Origin: Akkermansiaceae bacterium
GTDB lineage: Bacteria; Verrucomicrobiota; Verrucomicrobiia; Verrucomicrobiales; Akkermansiaceae
Reading direction: 5' to 3'
DNA: 6,522 nt
NCBI GenBank assembly: GCA_903909905.1
Contig: CAIVXP010000193.1
Coordinates: 1 to 6,522 of the forward strand
Shown: piece by piece, positions 1 through 6,522 of the stretch
Position numbering within the stretch: the first letter of the stretch is position 1
Layout: every line of letters starts with the position of its first letter
Position numbers and translations under genes: made by a program
Notes under the pieces: generated by a model
The model's database searches: none
Told to the model about the DNA's origin: nothing
What the model saw: the letters and a program-made list of their open reading frames with translations, nothing else

Positions 1-1132
1 GGCTGAGTGGAGTCACATCAAGCAGGACCATCTTGCCGAGTGCTCCGCTGAGAATGCCGCCTTGGATGGTGGCGCCGAGTGCGATGGCCTCGTCTGGGTG
101 CTGTGAGGTGTCGGGCTTTTTGCCGAAAAACTTTTCCACCGCAACGCGCACGGCTGGCATGCGGGTGCTGCCGCCGACAAGGATGACCGCATCGAGGTCG
201 CTGGCGGCAAGTTGTGCATCGGCCAATGCCTTGGCGCAGCAACGAATGCTACGCGCGATCCATGGCGCGGCGATGATATCGAGTTCTGCACGCGTGATTG
301 GCAATTCGATGCTGCGATCGTCATCAAAAAATGGCAGGCGAAATGTGGCCATCTCATCACCCGAAAGTTGGCATTTCACGCGCTCCGCTTCCTCCATCAG
401 TCGCATGCGTTGGATTGAGGAAATTTCGCTCAACTCATGCTTGTGCAACACATGATCGATGATGAGCGCATCGAGGTCGTCGCCGCCGAGTCGTGTGTCG
501 CCATGCGTCGCAAGGACTTGGAAAACGCCCTCCTGCATTTCGAGGATCGAGAGGTCGAAGGTTCCGCCGCCGAGGTCGTAGACCGCGACCCGCGAGCGTT
601 CGCCGAGCTTGTCGAGCCCGTAGGCGAGTGCTGCGGCGGTGGGTTCGTTGAGAATGCGTAAAACCTCAAGCCCGGCCAATTCTGCAGCGCGTTTGGTGTC
701 GGCGCGTTGGGCATCGTGGAAATATGCGGGCACGGTGATCACCGCTTTGGTGATGGTCGTTTCCATGCGCCACTCGGCGATGCGCTTGAGTTCCTTGAGA
801 ATCTCCGCGCTGATCTCCACCGGTGTCTTGCCAAGCACCATGGGTTCGTCGACGGAGTTTTTTTCAATCGGGTGGGGGAATGATTCGTCGATTTCCGCGA
901 CGCGGCGACCGATCAGTCGCTTGATGCTGGTGACGACGCGGTCGGGTTCGATGGCCCTACGACGCAAGGCCTTGGTGCCGACTTCGATGCTGCCGTCGCG
1001 GCCGATCCATACCGCGCTGGGCGTGATGCGGTGCCCGTCGGAATCTGCCAATAGCACCGGAAAGCCCGAGTCGACCACGCCGACTGCCGAGTTGGTGGTG
1101 CCGAGGTCGATGCCAAGAACAAGTTCGCTCAC
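1..1132 (-). CDS. Hsp70-family molecular chaperone (DnaK/HscA-like), 3' end cut by window edge
   Basis: This gene encodes the ATPase half of an Hsp70 chaperone, which binds and releases unfolded protein segments in the cytoplasm under ATP control. I translated 377 codons from 1132 down to 2 without a stop. Visible landmarks are phosphate-1 loop IDLGTTNS (residues 8-15), SIKRLIGR with Lys71 (DnaK Lys70 equivalent), VPAYF from Val134, phosphate-2 loop DLGGGTFD (186-193), adenosine motif LVGGSTRMP (318-326) and the linker LLDVTPLS (370-377). The substrate-binding domain lies outside the window. The GTG start is chosen because the conserved N-terminus begins immediately after it; no good ribosome binding site precedes it. 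The ATPase domain is somewhat shorter than E. coli DnaK, with a shortened [11 protein letters not shown] segment and a compact subdomain IIB, which resembles HscA. No isc genes, dnaJ or grpE are visible, so the exact subfamily is open. It lies 31 bases downstream of the TerC-family gene on the same strand. Confidence 0.95.
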   Translation of the reverse strand, partial: MSELVLGIDLGTTNSAVGVVDSGFPVLLADSDGHRITPSAVWIGRDGSIEVGTKALRRRAIEPDRVVTSIKRLIGRRVAEIDESFPHPIEKNSVDEPMVLGKTPVEISAEILKELKRIAEWRMETTITKAVITVPAYFHDAQRADTKRAAELAGLEVLRILNEPTAAALAYGLDKLGERSRVAVYDLGGGTFDLSILEMQEGVFQVLATHGDTRLGGDDLDALIIDHVLHKHELSEISSIQRMRLMEEAERVKCQLSGDEMATFRLPFFDDDRSIELPITRAELDIIAAPWIARSIRCCAKALADAQLAASDLDAVILVGGSTRMPAVRVAVEKFFGKKPDTSQHPDEAIALGATIQGGILSGALGKMVLLDVTPLS

Positions 1133-1163
1133 TCGGGAGAAATAGGCCGGCGATGGGCTTGCG

Positions 1164-1964
1164 TCAATGGCCGGACGCACCCGGGGCCGAACGCTTGCTG
1201 CGAATAAGGTGAGTGCAGACCGGAATGACAAAAATCATCAGCGTGAGAACGGAAGTGCCCAGATCGAAGGACTTGCTCGCGAGGAAATCATGCACCATGT
1301 GACCCTCTGCGAGAAAATGGCGAGGAACGCTAAGGAGCAGCTTGATCCCAAGAATGCCGATGACGATAAACGCACAGGTTTCGAGGAAGTGGAAACGGTG
1401 CATCAATTTCACAAATCCTTGAGCCGCGAAGCGCATGGTCAAGATACCGAGAAACACCCCGATGCAGACGAGGATTAGCTTGGAGGGCATCGGAAAATTT
1501 TTCACATAGGCAACGGCGGCGACGACATTGTCGATCGAGAACGCGAGGTCCATCACCTCGACGGCAACCACAGTCGACCAGAAGGGTCCGAGGCGGCCCA
1601 GCGTGTGGCGGTAGAGCCAGTTGCCCTCGTGCGCTACGGCCTCCGCGCCTTCCTCCTCGACCGATTCTTGGCGCGAAAAATGTTTCCATGAAAGCCATAG
1701 CAGATAGAGCCCGCCAAGGGGTTCGAGCCACCAGACCGTGATGAGCCACGAGGCTAGGGCGAGGCAGATTCCGCGGAACACATAAGCGCCGATGATGCCG
1801 TATTTCAGTGCCTTGCCGCGTTGCTCAGATGGCAGTCGCATCACCATGGTGGCCAGCACGGCGGCATTGTCGACCGACAGAATGCCCTCGATGAGGATGA
1901 GCATGAGGATGACGGTGGCGCCGGCGGCCGGATCGGGTCCAAGAATCGTGTGGAGTATGTCCAT
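1164..1964 (-). CDS. TerC-family integral membrane protein (probable metal ion exporter)
   Basis: This 266-residue protein belongs to the TerC/YkoY/YceF/Alx family of inner-membrane proteins. Some members are linked to manganese efflux and others to tellurium resistance. About seven hydrophobic segments are visible, near residues 14-41, 55-75, 77-93, 128-153, 157-178, 189-211 and 231-252. Two copies of the family's acidic membrane motif are present: E26-GILSV-D32-N33 in the first segment, and E136, D139-LAFSI-D145-N146 in the fourth. These residues are the likely metal-binding sites. The loop after the third segment (about 97-125) is rich in Glu and also holds His residues. Length fits the single-domain family form, with no CBS or CorC domain fused. 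The ATG at 1964 starts just before the first membrane segment. I saw no yybP-ykoY manganese riboswitch in the short upstream region. The ion transported cannot be read from the sequence. Confidence 0.93.
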   Translation of the reverse strand: MDILHTILGPDPAAGATVILMLILIEGILSVDNAAVLATMVMRLPSEQRGKALKYGIIGAYVFRGICLALASWLITVWWLEPLGGLYLLWLSWKHFSRQESVEEEGAEAVAHEGNWLYRHTLGRLGPFWSTVVAVEVMDLAFSIDNVVAAVAYVKNFPMPSKLILVCIGVFLGILTMRFAAQGFVKLMHRFHFLETCAFIVIGILGIKLLLSVPRHFLAEGHMVHDFLASKSFDLGTSVLTLMIFVIPVCTHLIRSKRSAPGASGH

Positions 1965-2092
1965 GTGCTAGAGAAAATGGCCAAGCGCCGTCGGGGTGGC
2001 AATGGCAATGTGGCGTTTTGCCGCCGCCGATTGATGCAATCCGGCACTTGCCAGCCCATCGGAAAGCGTTTAACCCATCTTAAACAATACCC
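1965..2092. promoter_or_regulatory. Divergent intergenic region carrying the parE and TerC-gene upstream signals
   Basis: These 128 bases separate two divergent genes, so promoters for both probably lie here. The parE-proximal part is AT-rich. A TTGCCA hexamer (2048-2053) with TTTAAC (2069-2074) is a weak sigma70-like pair with a short 15-base spacer. I found no convincing promoter for the TerC-family gene. No AG-rich Shine-Dalgarno sequence precedes either ATG. The region is an inferred regulatory zone, and the individual boxes are uncertain. Confidence 0.35.
2068..2085. promoter_or_regulatory. Perfect inverted repeat upstream of parE (possible operator)
   Basis: GTTTAA and TTAAAC form a perfect 6-base inverted repeat around the 6-base spacer CCCATC, ending seven bases before the parE start codon. 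The symmetry and spacing suit a small dimeric DNA-binding protein, and a bound protein would cover the parE start region. The symmetry is directly visible; the operator role is a guess. A 12-base AT-rich dyad could also arise by chance. Confidence 0.3.
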
Positions 2093-3946
2093 ATGGCAGC
2101 AAAATACACCGAGGAAGACATTAAATCACTGGACTGGCGCGAGCACATCCGCATGCGGCCGGGCATGTACATCGGGAAATTGGGCGACGGATCATCGGCC
2201 GACGACGGCCTTTACATCCTGCTCAAGGAAGCCGTCGACAACTCGATCGACGAGCACATCATGGGCTTCGGCAAGGAGATCCGCGTCGACATCGACGAGC
2301 AGGGGAGAGTCGAGGTGCGCGACTTCGGACGCGGCATTCCGCTAGGCAAACTTTTTGACTGCGCGGCGCAGATCAACACCGGCGCCAAGTACGACAGCGA
2401 GGCGTTCAAGAAATCGGTCGGCCTCAATGGCGTCGGTATCAAAGCGGTCAACGCGCTGTCCGACTTTTTCGAAATCCAAGCCTGGCGCGACGGTCAGACA
2501 AAAGCACTCGAGTTTTCGAAGGGCGCTCTCACGGTCGACATGAAAAACCCGCGCCGTGACGACGGGGACAATGGCACGCGCTTGGCCTTCGAGGTCGATC
2601 GCACGATTTTCCCCGCCAAGGCGAAATTCAAAGAAGCCTTCGTCGAGAAGATGTGCCGATATTATTCGTATCTGAACCCGGCGCTGACGGTGGTTTTCAA
2701 CGGCAAGAAATTCCGCTCCAAAGATGGCTTGCTCGATCTTCTGCGCGAGGAGATGGAACACGAAGCGCTTTATACGCCGATTCATTTGATAGGGAAGGAT
2801 ATAGAGGTTGCCTTCACTCACAGCGCGGAGAGCAGCGAGGAGTACTACACTTTCGTCAACGGCCAGAACACCTCGCAGGGAGGCACCCACCTGGCGGCAT
2901 TCCGCGAGGCATTGGTTCAGGTCGTGCGCGGGTTTTACAAGAAACAATACGACCCGGCGGATATCCGTGCGGGTATCGAAGCGGCGGTGAGCGTGCGCAT
3001 TGTGGAGCCGATTTTCGAATCGCAGACGAAAACGAAACTCGGATCGACGACCATCGTTCCCGAGGGCGAGTCGCTGCGTACCTTCATCGGCAATTTCCTC
3101 AAGACCCATCTCGATAATTACCTTCACAAAAACCCGCAGGCGGCCGAGGCAATCCAGAAGCGGATCCTCTCGGCCGAGCGCGAGCGCAAGGACCTCAAGG
3201 GAGTGCAGAAAATTGCCCGTGAGAGGGCGCGTCAGGCCAAAGTGCACAACAAGAAACTCCGCGACTGCCGGGTGCACCTCGACACCAAGCACAAGCGCCG
3301 ATTGGAATCGACGATCTTCATCACCGAGGGCGACTCTGCATCGGGATCGATCACCAAGAGTCGTGATGTCGAAACACAGGCGGTCTTCTCACTCCGCGGC
3401 AAGCCGCTCAACACCTTCAGCCTGCCGCGCAAGGTGGTCTACGAAAACGAAGAGTTCGCGCTGCTACAAGCCGCACTCGACATTGAGGAGGGCATCGAAA
3501 AACTGCGCTACAACCGCGTGGTCATCTCGACTGATGCCGATGTCGACGGCATGCACATCCGTTTGTTGCTGCTGACCTTTTTCCTGCAGTTTTTCCCCGA
3601 GTTGATTCGCGATGGTCATCTGCACATTCTGCAGACTCCGCTTTTCCGCGTTCGCAACAAGAAGGAGACGATCTATTGTTACGACGACGACGAGCGCAAA
3701 AAGGCACTCGAAAAACTGGGTAAGAATTCGGAGATCACGCGCTTCAAAGGTCTCGGTGAAATCTCGCCCGATGAGTTTGGGTTCATGATCGGACCCGACA
3801 TGCGCCTTGATCCGGTGGAATACGAGGAGGGCAAGGGAGTGAGGGAGTTGCTAGCTTTTTACATGGGCAAAAACACGCCCGAAAGGCAGGATTTCATCAT
3901 CGAAAACCTGCGCGAAGATGTCGATAAGCAGGTGCAGATAGCCTGA
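2093..3946 (+). CDS. parE: DNA topoisomerase IV subunit B (ParE, type IIA topoisomerase ATPase subunit)
   Basis: This 617-residue protein is the ATPase and Toprim subunit of a type IIA topoisomerase, which with a ParC/GyrA-type partner passes one DNA duplex through another to decatenate or relax chromosomes. The GHKL ATPase domain shows [10 protein letters not shown] (45-54, catalytic Glu46 and Asn50), RDFGRGIP (76-83, Asp77) and [14 protein letters not shown] (110-123). The transducer domain contains the loop QTKTKLG (311-317). The Toprim domain has EGDSASGS (412-419) and DADVDG (481-486, metal-binding aspartates), followed by [13 protein letters not shown] from residue 550. Length matches ParE (about 630 in E. 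coli) rather than the longer E. coli GyrB. The wording [24 protein letters not shown] and [11 protein letters not shown] is typical of ParE as found in Bacteroidetes. The ATG at 2093 gives the usual N-terminus before the RPGMYIG motif. No parC follows, and the next gene is a protease. A second gyrase-type GyrB is the less likely alternative name. Confidence 0.95.
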   Translation: MAAKYTEEDIKSLDWREHIRMRPGMYIGKLGDGSSADDGLYILLKEAVDNSIDEHIMGFGKEIRVDIDEQGRVEVRDFGRGIPLGKLFDCAAQINTGAKYDSEAFKKSVGLNGVGIKAVNALSDFFEIQAWRDGQTKALEFSKGALTVDMKNPRRDDGDNGTRLAFEVDRTIFPAKAKFKEAFVEKMCRYYSYLNPALTVVFNGKKFRSKDGLLDLLREEMEHEALYTPIHLIGKDIEVAFTHSAESSEEYYTFVNGQNTSQGGTHLAAFREALVQVVRGFYKKQYDPADIRAGIEAAVSVRIVEPIFESQTKTKLGSTTIVPEGESLRTFIGNFLKTHLDNYLHKNPQAAEAIQKRILSAERERKDLKGVQKIARERARQAKVHNKKLRDCRVHLDTKHKRRLESTIFITEGDSASGSITKSRDVETQAVFSLRGKPLNTFSLPRKVVYENEEFALLQAALDIEEGIEKLRYNRVVISTDADVDGMHIRLLLLTFFLQFFPELIRDGHLHILQTPLFRVRNKKETIYCYDDDERKKALEKLGKNSEITRFKGLGEISPDEFGFMIGPDMRLDPVEYEEGKGVRELLAFYMGKNTPERQDFIIENLREDVDKQVQIA

Positions 3947-3947
3947 T

Positions 3948-3975
3948 TTTAAACATTGAGCCATCATTCCATAAT
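3948..3975 (+). promoter_or_regulatory. Weak sigma70-like promoter candidate for the protease gene
   Basis: In the AT-rich 47-base gap after parE, TTTAAA (3948-3953, 4 of 6 to TTGACA) and CATAAT (3970-3975, 5 of 6 to TATAAT) are separated by 16 bases. The start site would fall about 10-12 bases before the protease ATG. No terminator hairpin separates the two genes, so readthrough from parE is also possible. The match rests on the E. coli consensus, which may not hold in this organism. Confidence 0.3.
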
Positions 3976-3993
3976 ATTAGGTTTGGCATCTGC

Positions 3994-5739
3994 ATGATCG
4001 CGCTCACCCGATCCGTCCTCTGCCTTGCCATGACCTCCATGGCGGCACGCGGTGAGGATGAGCCGAAGAACCTGATCTATTCCGGCTTCTATCAAAACGG
4101 TGCCTTCGACAACCTGACATTTGTCAATGAGGTCGTTGGCTGGAATACTTTTTTCAATGCGGGCTATCGCGGAGCCAGCACGGTCATCGGAAACATCGAG
4201 GCCGGACATGTTTGGGGTGGGCATGAAGTTTTTGTCCGCGCGCCTGGGGAGACCAATGTAGTTACGAATTACAACAGCACCGCAGCGGGCTTGACCAACG
4301 AACTGGATTTCCACGCGACCATGGTCGGTCATGTACTTGCGGGCAGCGGCTATGTTCCGACCAACGGCGGGGCCTACACCTATACCGGTCTCGGCATGGC
4401 GCCTGAGGCCGCGCTTGCGTCGGGTGCAATCGCAGTCGATTACTCCAACACGGATGTGGGTTCATTTACCACTTCGGAAAACTCGACGATCAGTGTGTAC
4501 CGATCCTTTTTCCAAGGTTCGGGAGTCGCCAAACCTGATGTGATTAACAGCAGCTGGGGCGGAGTGGACAATGCGGCCGTTTCCGTTGAATCGGTTGCGA
4601 TCGATGCGCTGGCTCGGCAAAATGCCTCGGTCGCTTTGGTGATCTCCGCAGGAAATGGAGGAAACGCCACGGTCGGTGCTCCCGCCTCGGGCTTCAACAA
4701 CATCGCCGTCGGCGCGATTGGCGGCACCAACTTTAATCAGCCAACTTCATTCTCATCGCGCGGAAAGGTGAATTTCTACAATCCTGTGACCGGCATCACG
4801 CACAACGGCGTGCGGTCGGCAGTCGACATCGCCGCGCCCGGTGAAAACATGTACCTTGCAGCATATTTGGGAAACAGCGGTGGCATCGGAGCCGGGCTTC
4901 CGAGCATCGTTCAGAATCCATCACCGACCGACCTGTATTTCTTAAATCAAGGTGGTACGAGCTTTGCAGCGCCGATGGTCGCCGGTGGCATTGCGCTGCT
5001 CAAAGACGCGGCAAAAACCGATCTGTTTCTCAATCACAACGGAAACGACGACGCCTTCGACACGCGGGTGATCAAATCCGTTTTGATGGCCTCGGCGACC
5101 AAGACTGAAGGCTGGAACAATGGTCAAAACGCGATGAATGTGACCACGCAGTCACTCGATGCGGTCGCGGGCGCGGGGATGATGAATCTCGATAGAGCGA
5201 TTGATGTCTATTACTCCAACACCCGCGAACTGGCTTTGGATGGCGGCGGGCAGATCGGCGAAGACGGTTGGGACGCGGCTACCATCGGGCTCGGTCAATC
5301 ATTCGAATATGTGTTTTCCTCTTCATTCAATCAGGCGTTTTCGCTGACGGTCGCGCTGAACTGGTTTTCTGTTCGTGAGTTCGACAACCTCACCAACACC
5401 TCATCGGATCTCGCATTTTCCAATCTCGATCTCGAGGTTTGGTCGGTTGATGAGGCCGGGCAGTTTGTGTCGAAAATCGGCGACTCGATGTCGACCTACA
5501 ACAACACCGAGATGCTGCGCTTTGATTGGCTCAATGCCGGACGCTACGGCTTCAAGGTGAACTACGAAAATATGGTTTTCGACACCACCGACGCGGTGAA
5601 CAGCGAGTACTTTGGTCTTGCCTGGAATACGACGGCTGTGCCGGAGCCCGGATCCGCGTTGTTGGTGCTTTGTGGCACGCTGATGTTCTCGCTGCGCCGT
5701 CGGAGAGAAGAGGTCATTAGTCATTGGGGAAAAGAATGA
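3994..5739 (+). CDS. Exported subtilisin-like (S8) serine protease with PEP-CTERM sorting tail
   Basis: This 581-residue protein is a secreted subtilase-fold peptidase, probably sent to the cell surface. Residues 1-20 look like a Sec signal peptide (Arg6, then a hydrophobic stretch, cleavage likely near AARGE). The S8 catalytic domain spans about 60-405. It shows the His motif DFHATMVGHVLAG (His107), the INSSWGG segment, the oxyanion Asn in SAGNGG (Asn221) and the Ser motif GGTSFAAPMVAGG (Ser323). The first triad position reads IGNIEAGHVW, so Glu69 stands where Asp is usual. No separate I9-type inhibitory propeptide is evident. A beta-rich C-terminal domain follows (about 410-545), with DLDLEVW- and GRYGFKVNY-type strands like those of pre-peptidase C-terminal or jelly-roll domains. 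The tail is VPEPGSALLVL (from 549), a hydrophobic stretch and RRRRE, a PEP-CTERM signal read by exosortases, plus about eight extra residues. The ATG at 3994 directly precedes the signal peptide. Substrate is unknown. Confidence 0.92.
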   Translation: MIALTRSVLCLAMTSMAARGEDEPKNLIYSGFYQNGAFDNLTFVNEVVGWNTFFNAGYRGASTVIGNIEAGHVWGGHEVFVRAPGETNVVTNYNSTAAGLTNELDFHATMVGHVLAGSGYVPTNGGAYTYTGLGMAPEAALASGAIAVDYSNTDVGSFTTSENSTISVYRSFFQGSGVAKPDVINSSWGGVDNAAVSVESVAIDALARQNASVALVISAGNGGNATVGAPASGFNNIAVGAIGGTNFNQPTSFSSRGKVNFYNPVTGITHNGVRSAVDIAAPGENMYLAAYLGNSGGIGAGLPSIVQNPSPTDLYFLNQGGTSFAAPMVAGGIALLKDAAKTDLFLNHNGNDDAFDTRVIKSVLMASATKTEGWNNGQNAMNVTTQSLDAVAGAGMMNLDRAIDVYYSNTRELALDGGGQIGEDGWDAATIGLGQSFEYVFSSSFNQAFSLTVALNWFSVREFDNLTNTSSDLAFSNLDLEVWSVDEAGQFVSKIGDSMSTYNNTEMLRFDWLNAGRYGFKVNYENMVFDTTDAVNSEYFGLAWNTTAVPEPGSALLVLCGTLMFSLRRRREEVISHWGKE

Positions 5740-5755
5740 AGAAGCCGATTCTTCA
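5737..5755. other. Hairpin over the protease stop codon
   Basis: TGAAGAA and TTCTTCA form a perfect 7-base stem around the 5-base loop GCCGA; the stem begins with the protease stop codon TGA. Read on the minus strand, the stem is followed by the T-rich stretch TTCTTTT. It could therefore stop transcripts running out of trpB before they enter the protease gene antisense. The structure is visible; the terminator role is inferred. Confidence 0.35.
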
Positions 5756-5764
5756 AAGGGGAGC

Positions 5765-5837
5765 GCCGGCGTCTCGTCGGCAGTGTCACGCATCTTGCGG
5801 GACAGCTCTCCCTCGTAGCTGGAGCATCTTGCTCCAG
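5765..5837. repeat. Tandem trio of palindromes sharing a TCT apex (REP/BIME-like)
   Basis: Three adjacent hairpins each close on the same three-base loop TCT. They are GCCGGCG-TCT-CGTCGGC (5765-5781, one G-T wobble), TGTCaCGCA-TCT-TGCGgGACA (5784-5804, one A/G mismatch) and CTGGAGCA-TCT-TGCTCCAG (5819-5837, perfect). The second and third share the core GCATCTTGC. Spacers are 2 and 14 bases. The stems differ in sequence while the apex is constant, so pairing appears to be kept independently of sequence. Such clusters between convergent genes resemble the repetitive extragenic palindromes of other bacteria. Copies elsewhere in the genome cannot be seen from this window. Confidence 0.6.
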
Positions 5838-5930
5838 GCCGTCCATGGTGCGTCCCGTTCCATGTTCTGAATAGCCATTCAAGAAGCAGATTAAATGACG
5901 GTCCATCAGACGGACCTTTAGGGAATGCAT

Positions 5931-5953
5931 TTGCCGCGCTAGCGGCAATTTTT
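5931..5953 (+). terminator. Rho-independent terminator-like hairpin downstream of the protease gene
   Basis: TTGCCGC and GCGGCAA make a perfect 7-base stem with the loop GCTA, followed at once by five T residues (5949-5953). On the plus strand this has the form of an intrinsic terminator. It lies about 190 bases after the protease stop codon, which is far, so it would end a transcript with a long structured 3' tail. It may equally be one unit of the repeat-rich region. Confidence 0.5.
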
Positions 5954-5982
5954 CAAAACCGCGAAGCGGACTTGGCATGGCC

Positions 5983-6030
5983 GGAGCGAAGCAAAGGCAC
6001 ATGGGTCCCTGCCTGAATTCGCTTCTCTCC
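5983..6030. other. Nested hairpin just after the trpB stop codon
   Basis: GGAGCGAAGC (5983-5992) pairs with GCTTCTCTCC (6021-6030) with one mismatch. Inside it AGGCA (5995-5999) pairs with TGCCT (6010-6014). On the minus strand the structure begins three bases after the trpB stop codon, a good place for a 3'-end stabiliser or terminator of the trpB message. No run of T follows it, so a classic intrinsic terminator is doubtful. Confidence 0.35.
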
Positions 6031-6033
6031 ACC

Positions 6034-6522
6034 TCAAAGAAGATACTTCGACGCCTGCTCGACATCCTTGTCGCCTCGGCCGGAGAGGTTGGCGATGATG
6101 ATCGTGCTTGGTGGCAGGCTTGGTGCGATTTTGGAAATGTAGGCAATCGCGTGTGAGCTTTCGAGAGCGGGGATGATTCCTTCGCAGTGGGCAAGTTCTT
6201 TGAAGGCGGCGAGCGCTTCGGCATCGGTTGCGTAAGTGTATTCGACGCGGCCGATGTTCTGGAGATACGCGTGCTCCGGGCCGACCGCTGCATAGTCGAG
6301 ACCGGCCGACACGGAGTGGGTCAGTTCGATTTGTCCGTCGGCATTGGCAAGCAGCCAGGTCTTGGTGCCTTGGAGAACGCCTAGCTTGCCACCTTGGAAT
6401 CGCGCGGCATGACGCTCGGGCATGATGCCATCGCCGCCGGCTTCGACACCGACCATGCGGACATTTTCATCGCCGAGAAACGGATGGAACATGCCGATCG
6501 CGTTGGATCCGCCGCCGACGCA
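6034..6522 (-). CDS. trpB: Tryptophan synthase beta chain, C-terminal part (5' end cut by window edge)
   Basis: The 162 codons visible encode the C-terminal two fifths of TrpB, the PLP enzyme that condenses indole with serine to give tryptophan. It works with TrpA in an alpha2-beta2 complex in the cytoplasm. Key landmarks are [12 protein letters not shown] at the very edge (the loop that holds the PLP phosphate), [32 protein letters not shown], the [12 protein letters not shown] segment with the conserved catalytic-pocket Glu, and NLSGRGDKD with the Ser near the PLP ring nitrogen. The frame stays open to 6522, so the first ATG inside the window (6492) is internal and not the start. The catalytic PLP lysine lies outside the window. 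The end (QASKYLL) is of normal length. No trpA lies downstream on this strand. It faces the protease gene convergently. Confidence 0.96.
   Translation of the reverse strand, partial: CVGGGSNAIGMFHPFLGDENVRMVGVEAGGDGIMPERHAARFQGGKLGVLQGTKTWLLANADGQIELTHSVSAGLDYAAVGPEHAYLQNIGRVEYTYATDAEALAAFKELAHCEGIIPALESSHAIAYISKIAPSLPPSTIIIANLSGRGDKDVEQASKYLL

Larger units (their letters stand above)
5740..6033. other. Gene-free, hairpin-rich gap between convergent protease and trpB genes
   Basis: I see no credible gene in these 294 bases. Open frames run through on the minus strand, but they have no recognisable domain and continue into trpB or the protease out of frame. The gap instead holds a chain of short inverted repeats: 5737-5755, 5765-5781, 5784-5804, 5819-5837, 5865-5885 (TTCTGAAT with ATTCA-GAA, one bulged A), 5900-5916 (GGTCC/GGACC), 5931-5948, 5959-5969 (CCGC-GAA-GCGG) and a nested one at 5983-6030. 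This density suggests a dispersed REP-like element or a structured RNA rather than plain spacer. The near repeat GACGGTCC / GACGGACC (5897-5904, 5909-5916) lies inside it. Confidence 0.6.

Noticed and set aside
33..1145. Plus-strand open frames over the left end (33-455, 437-661, 639-1145)
   Set aside because: They are antisense to the continuous Hsp70 reading frame, which carries all the expected ATPase motifs.
1965..2092. Possible yybP-ykoY manganese riboswitch upstream of the TerC-family gene
   Set aside because: Family members often have one, but I could not find its conserved purine-rich core or paired elements in this 128-base region.
2342..3292. Long antisense open frame (316 codons) inside parE
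   Set aside because: It lies wholly within a gene with a full set of ParE motifs, has no recognisable domain, and is the kind of long antisense frame expected from GC-rich codon bias.
3972..3979. TAATATTA palindrome before the protease gene
   Set aside because: Eight-base AT palindromes arise easily in AT-rich spacers; it overlaps a possible -10 box and has no further symmetry.
5401..5793. Minus-strand open frame of 130 codons overlapping the protease 3' end
   Set aside because: Most of it is antisense to the well-supported protease gene, and its start lies in the hairpin repeat region.
5721..6293. Minus-strand open frame of 190 codons across the gap and into trpB
   Set aside because: It overlaps trpB in another frame, shows no domain or plausible start context, and its gap portion is made of palindromic repeats.
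1..6522. CRISPR array, tRNA or rRNA gene, insertion sequence or phage/defence island
   Set aside because: I saw no regularly spaced repeats, cloverleaf-like sequence, rRNA segment, transposase or integrase, and no cluster of unknown genes that would mark a new system.

Overview
The window holds five protein-coding genes, two of them cut by the window edges, and one gene-free but highly structured gap. The likely source is a member of the Verrucomicrobiota or a relative in the PVC group. Three things suggest this: a secreted protein with a PEP-CTERM sorting tail, a ParE of the type also seen in Bacteroidetes, and moderately GC-rich DNA in which none of the four visible starts has a convincing Shine-Dalgarno sequence. 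This assignment is inference from gene content.

Layout. Positions 1-1132 (minus) encode the ATPase domain of an Hsp70-family chaperone that starts with GTG; its substrate-binding domain lies beyond the left edge. Positions 1164-1964 (minus) encode a TerC-family membrane protein that reads toward the chaperone gene with a 31-base gap, so the two may form one transcript. Positions 1965-2092 are a divergent intergenic region with a perfect 6-6-6 dyad. Positions 2093-3946 (plus) encode a complete topoisomerase IV subunit B (ParE). After an AT-rich 47-base gap, 3994-5739 (plus) encodes an exported subtilisin-like (S8) protease that ends in a PEP-CTERM motif. Positions 6034-6522 (minus) encode the C-terminal part of tryptophan synthase beta (TrpB), convergent with the protease.

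The genes do not form an obvious pathway. They cover protein folding, probable metal efflux, chromosome decatenation, extracellular proteolysis and tryptophan synthesis. No parC follows parE and no trpA follows trpB, so both usual partners must lie elsewhere if present. I see no new multi-gene system.

The most unusual parts are two. The 294-base gap at 5740-6033 can be read as a chain of about nine short hairpins; three consecutive ones have different stems but the same TCT apex, like a REP/BIME-type dispersed repeat. The S8 protease carries Glu where the family's catalytic Asp normally lies.
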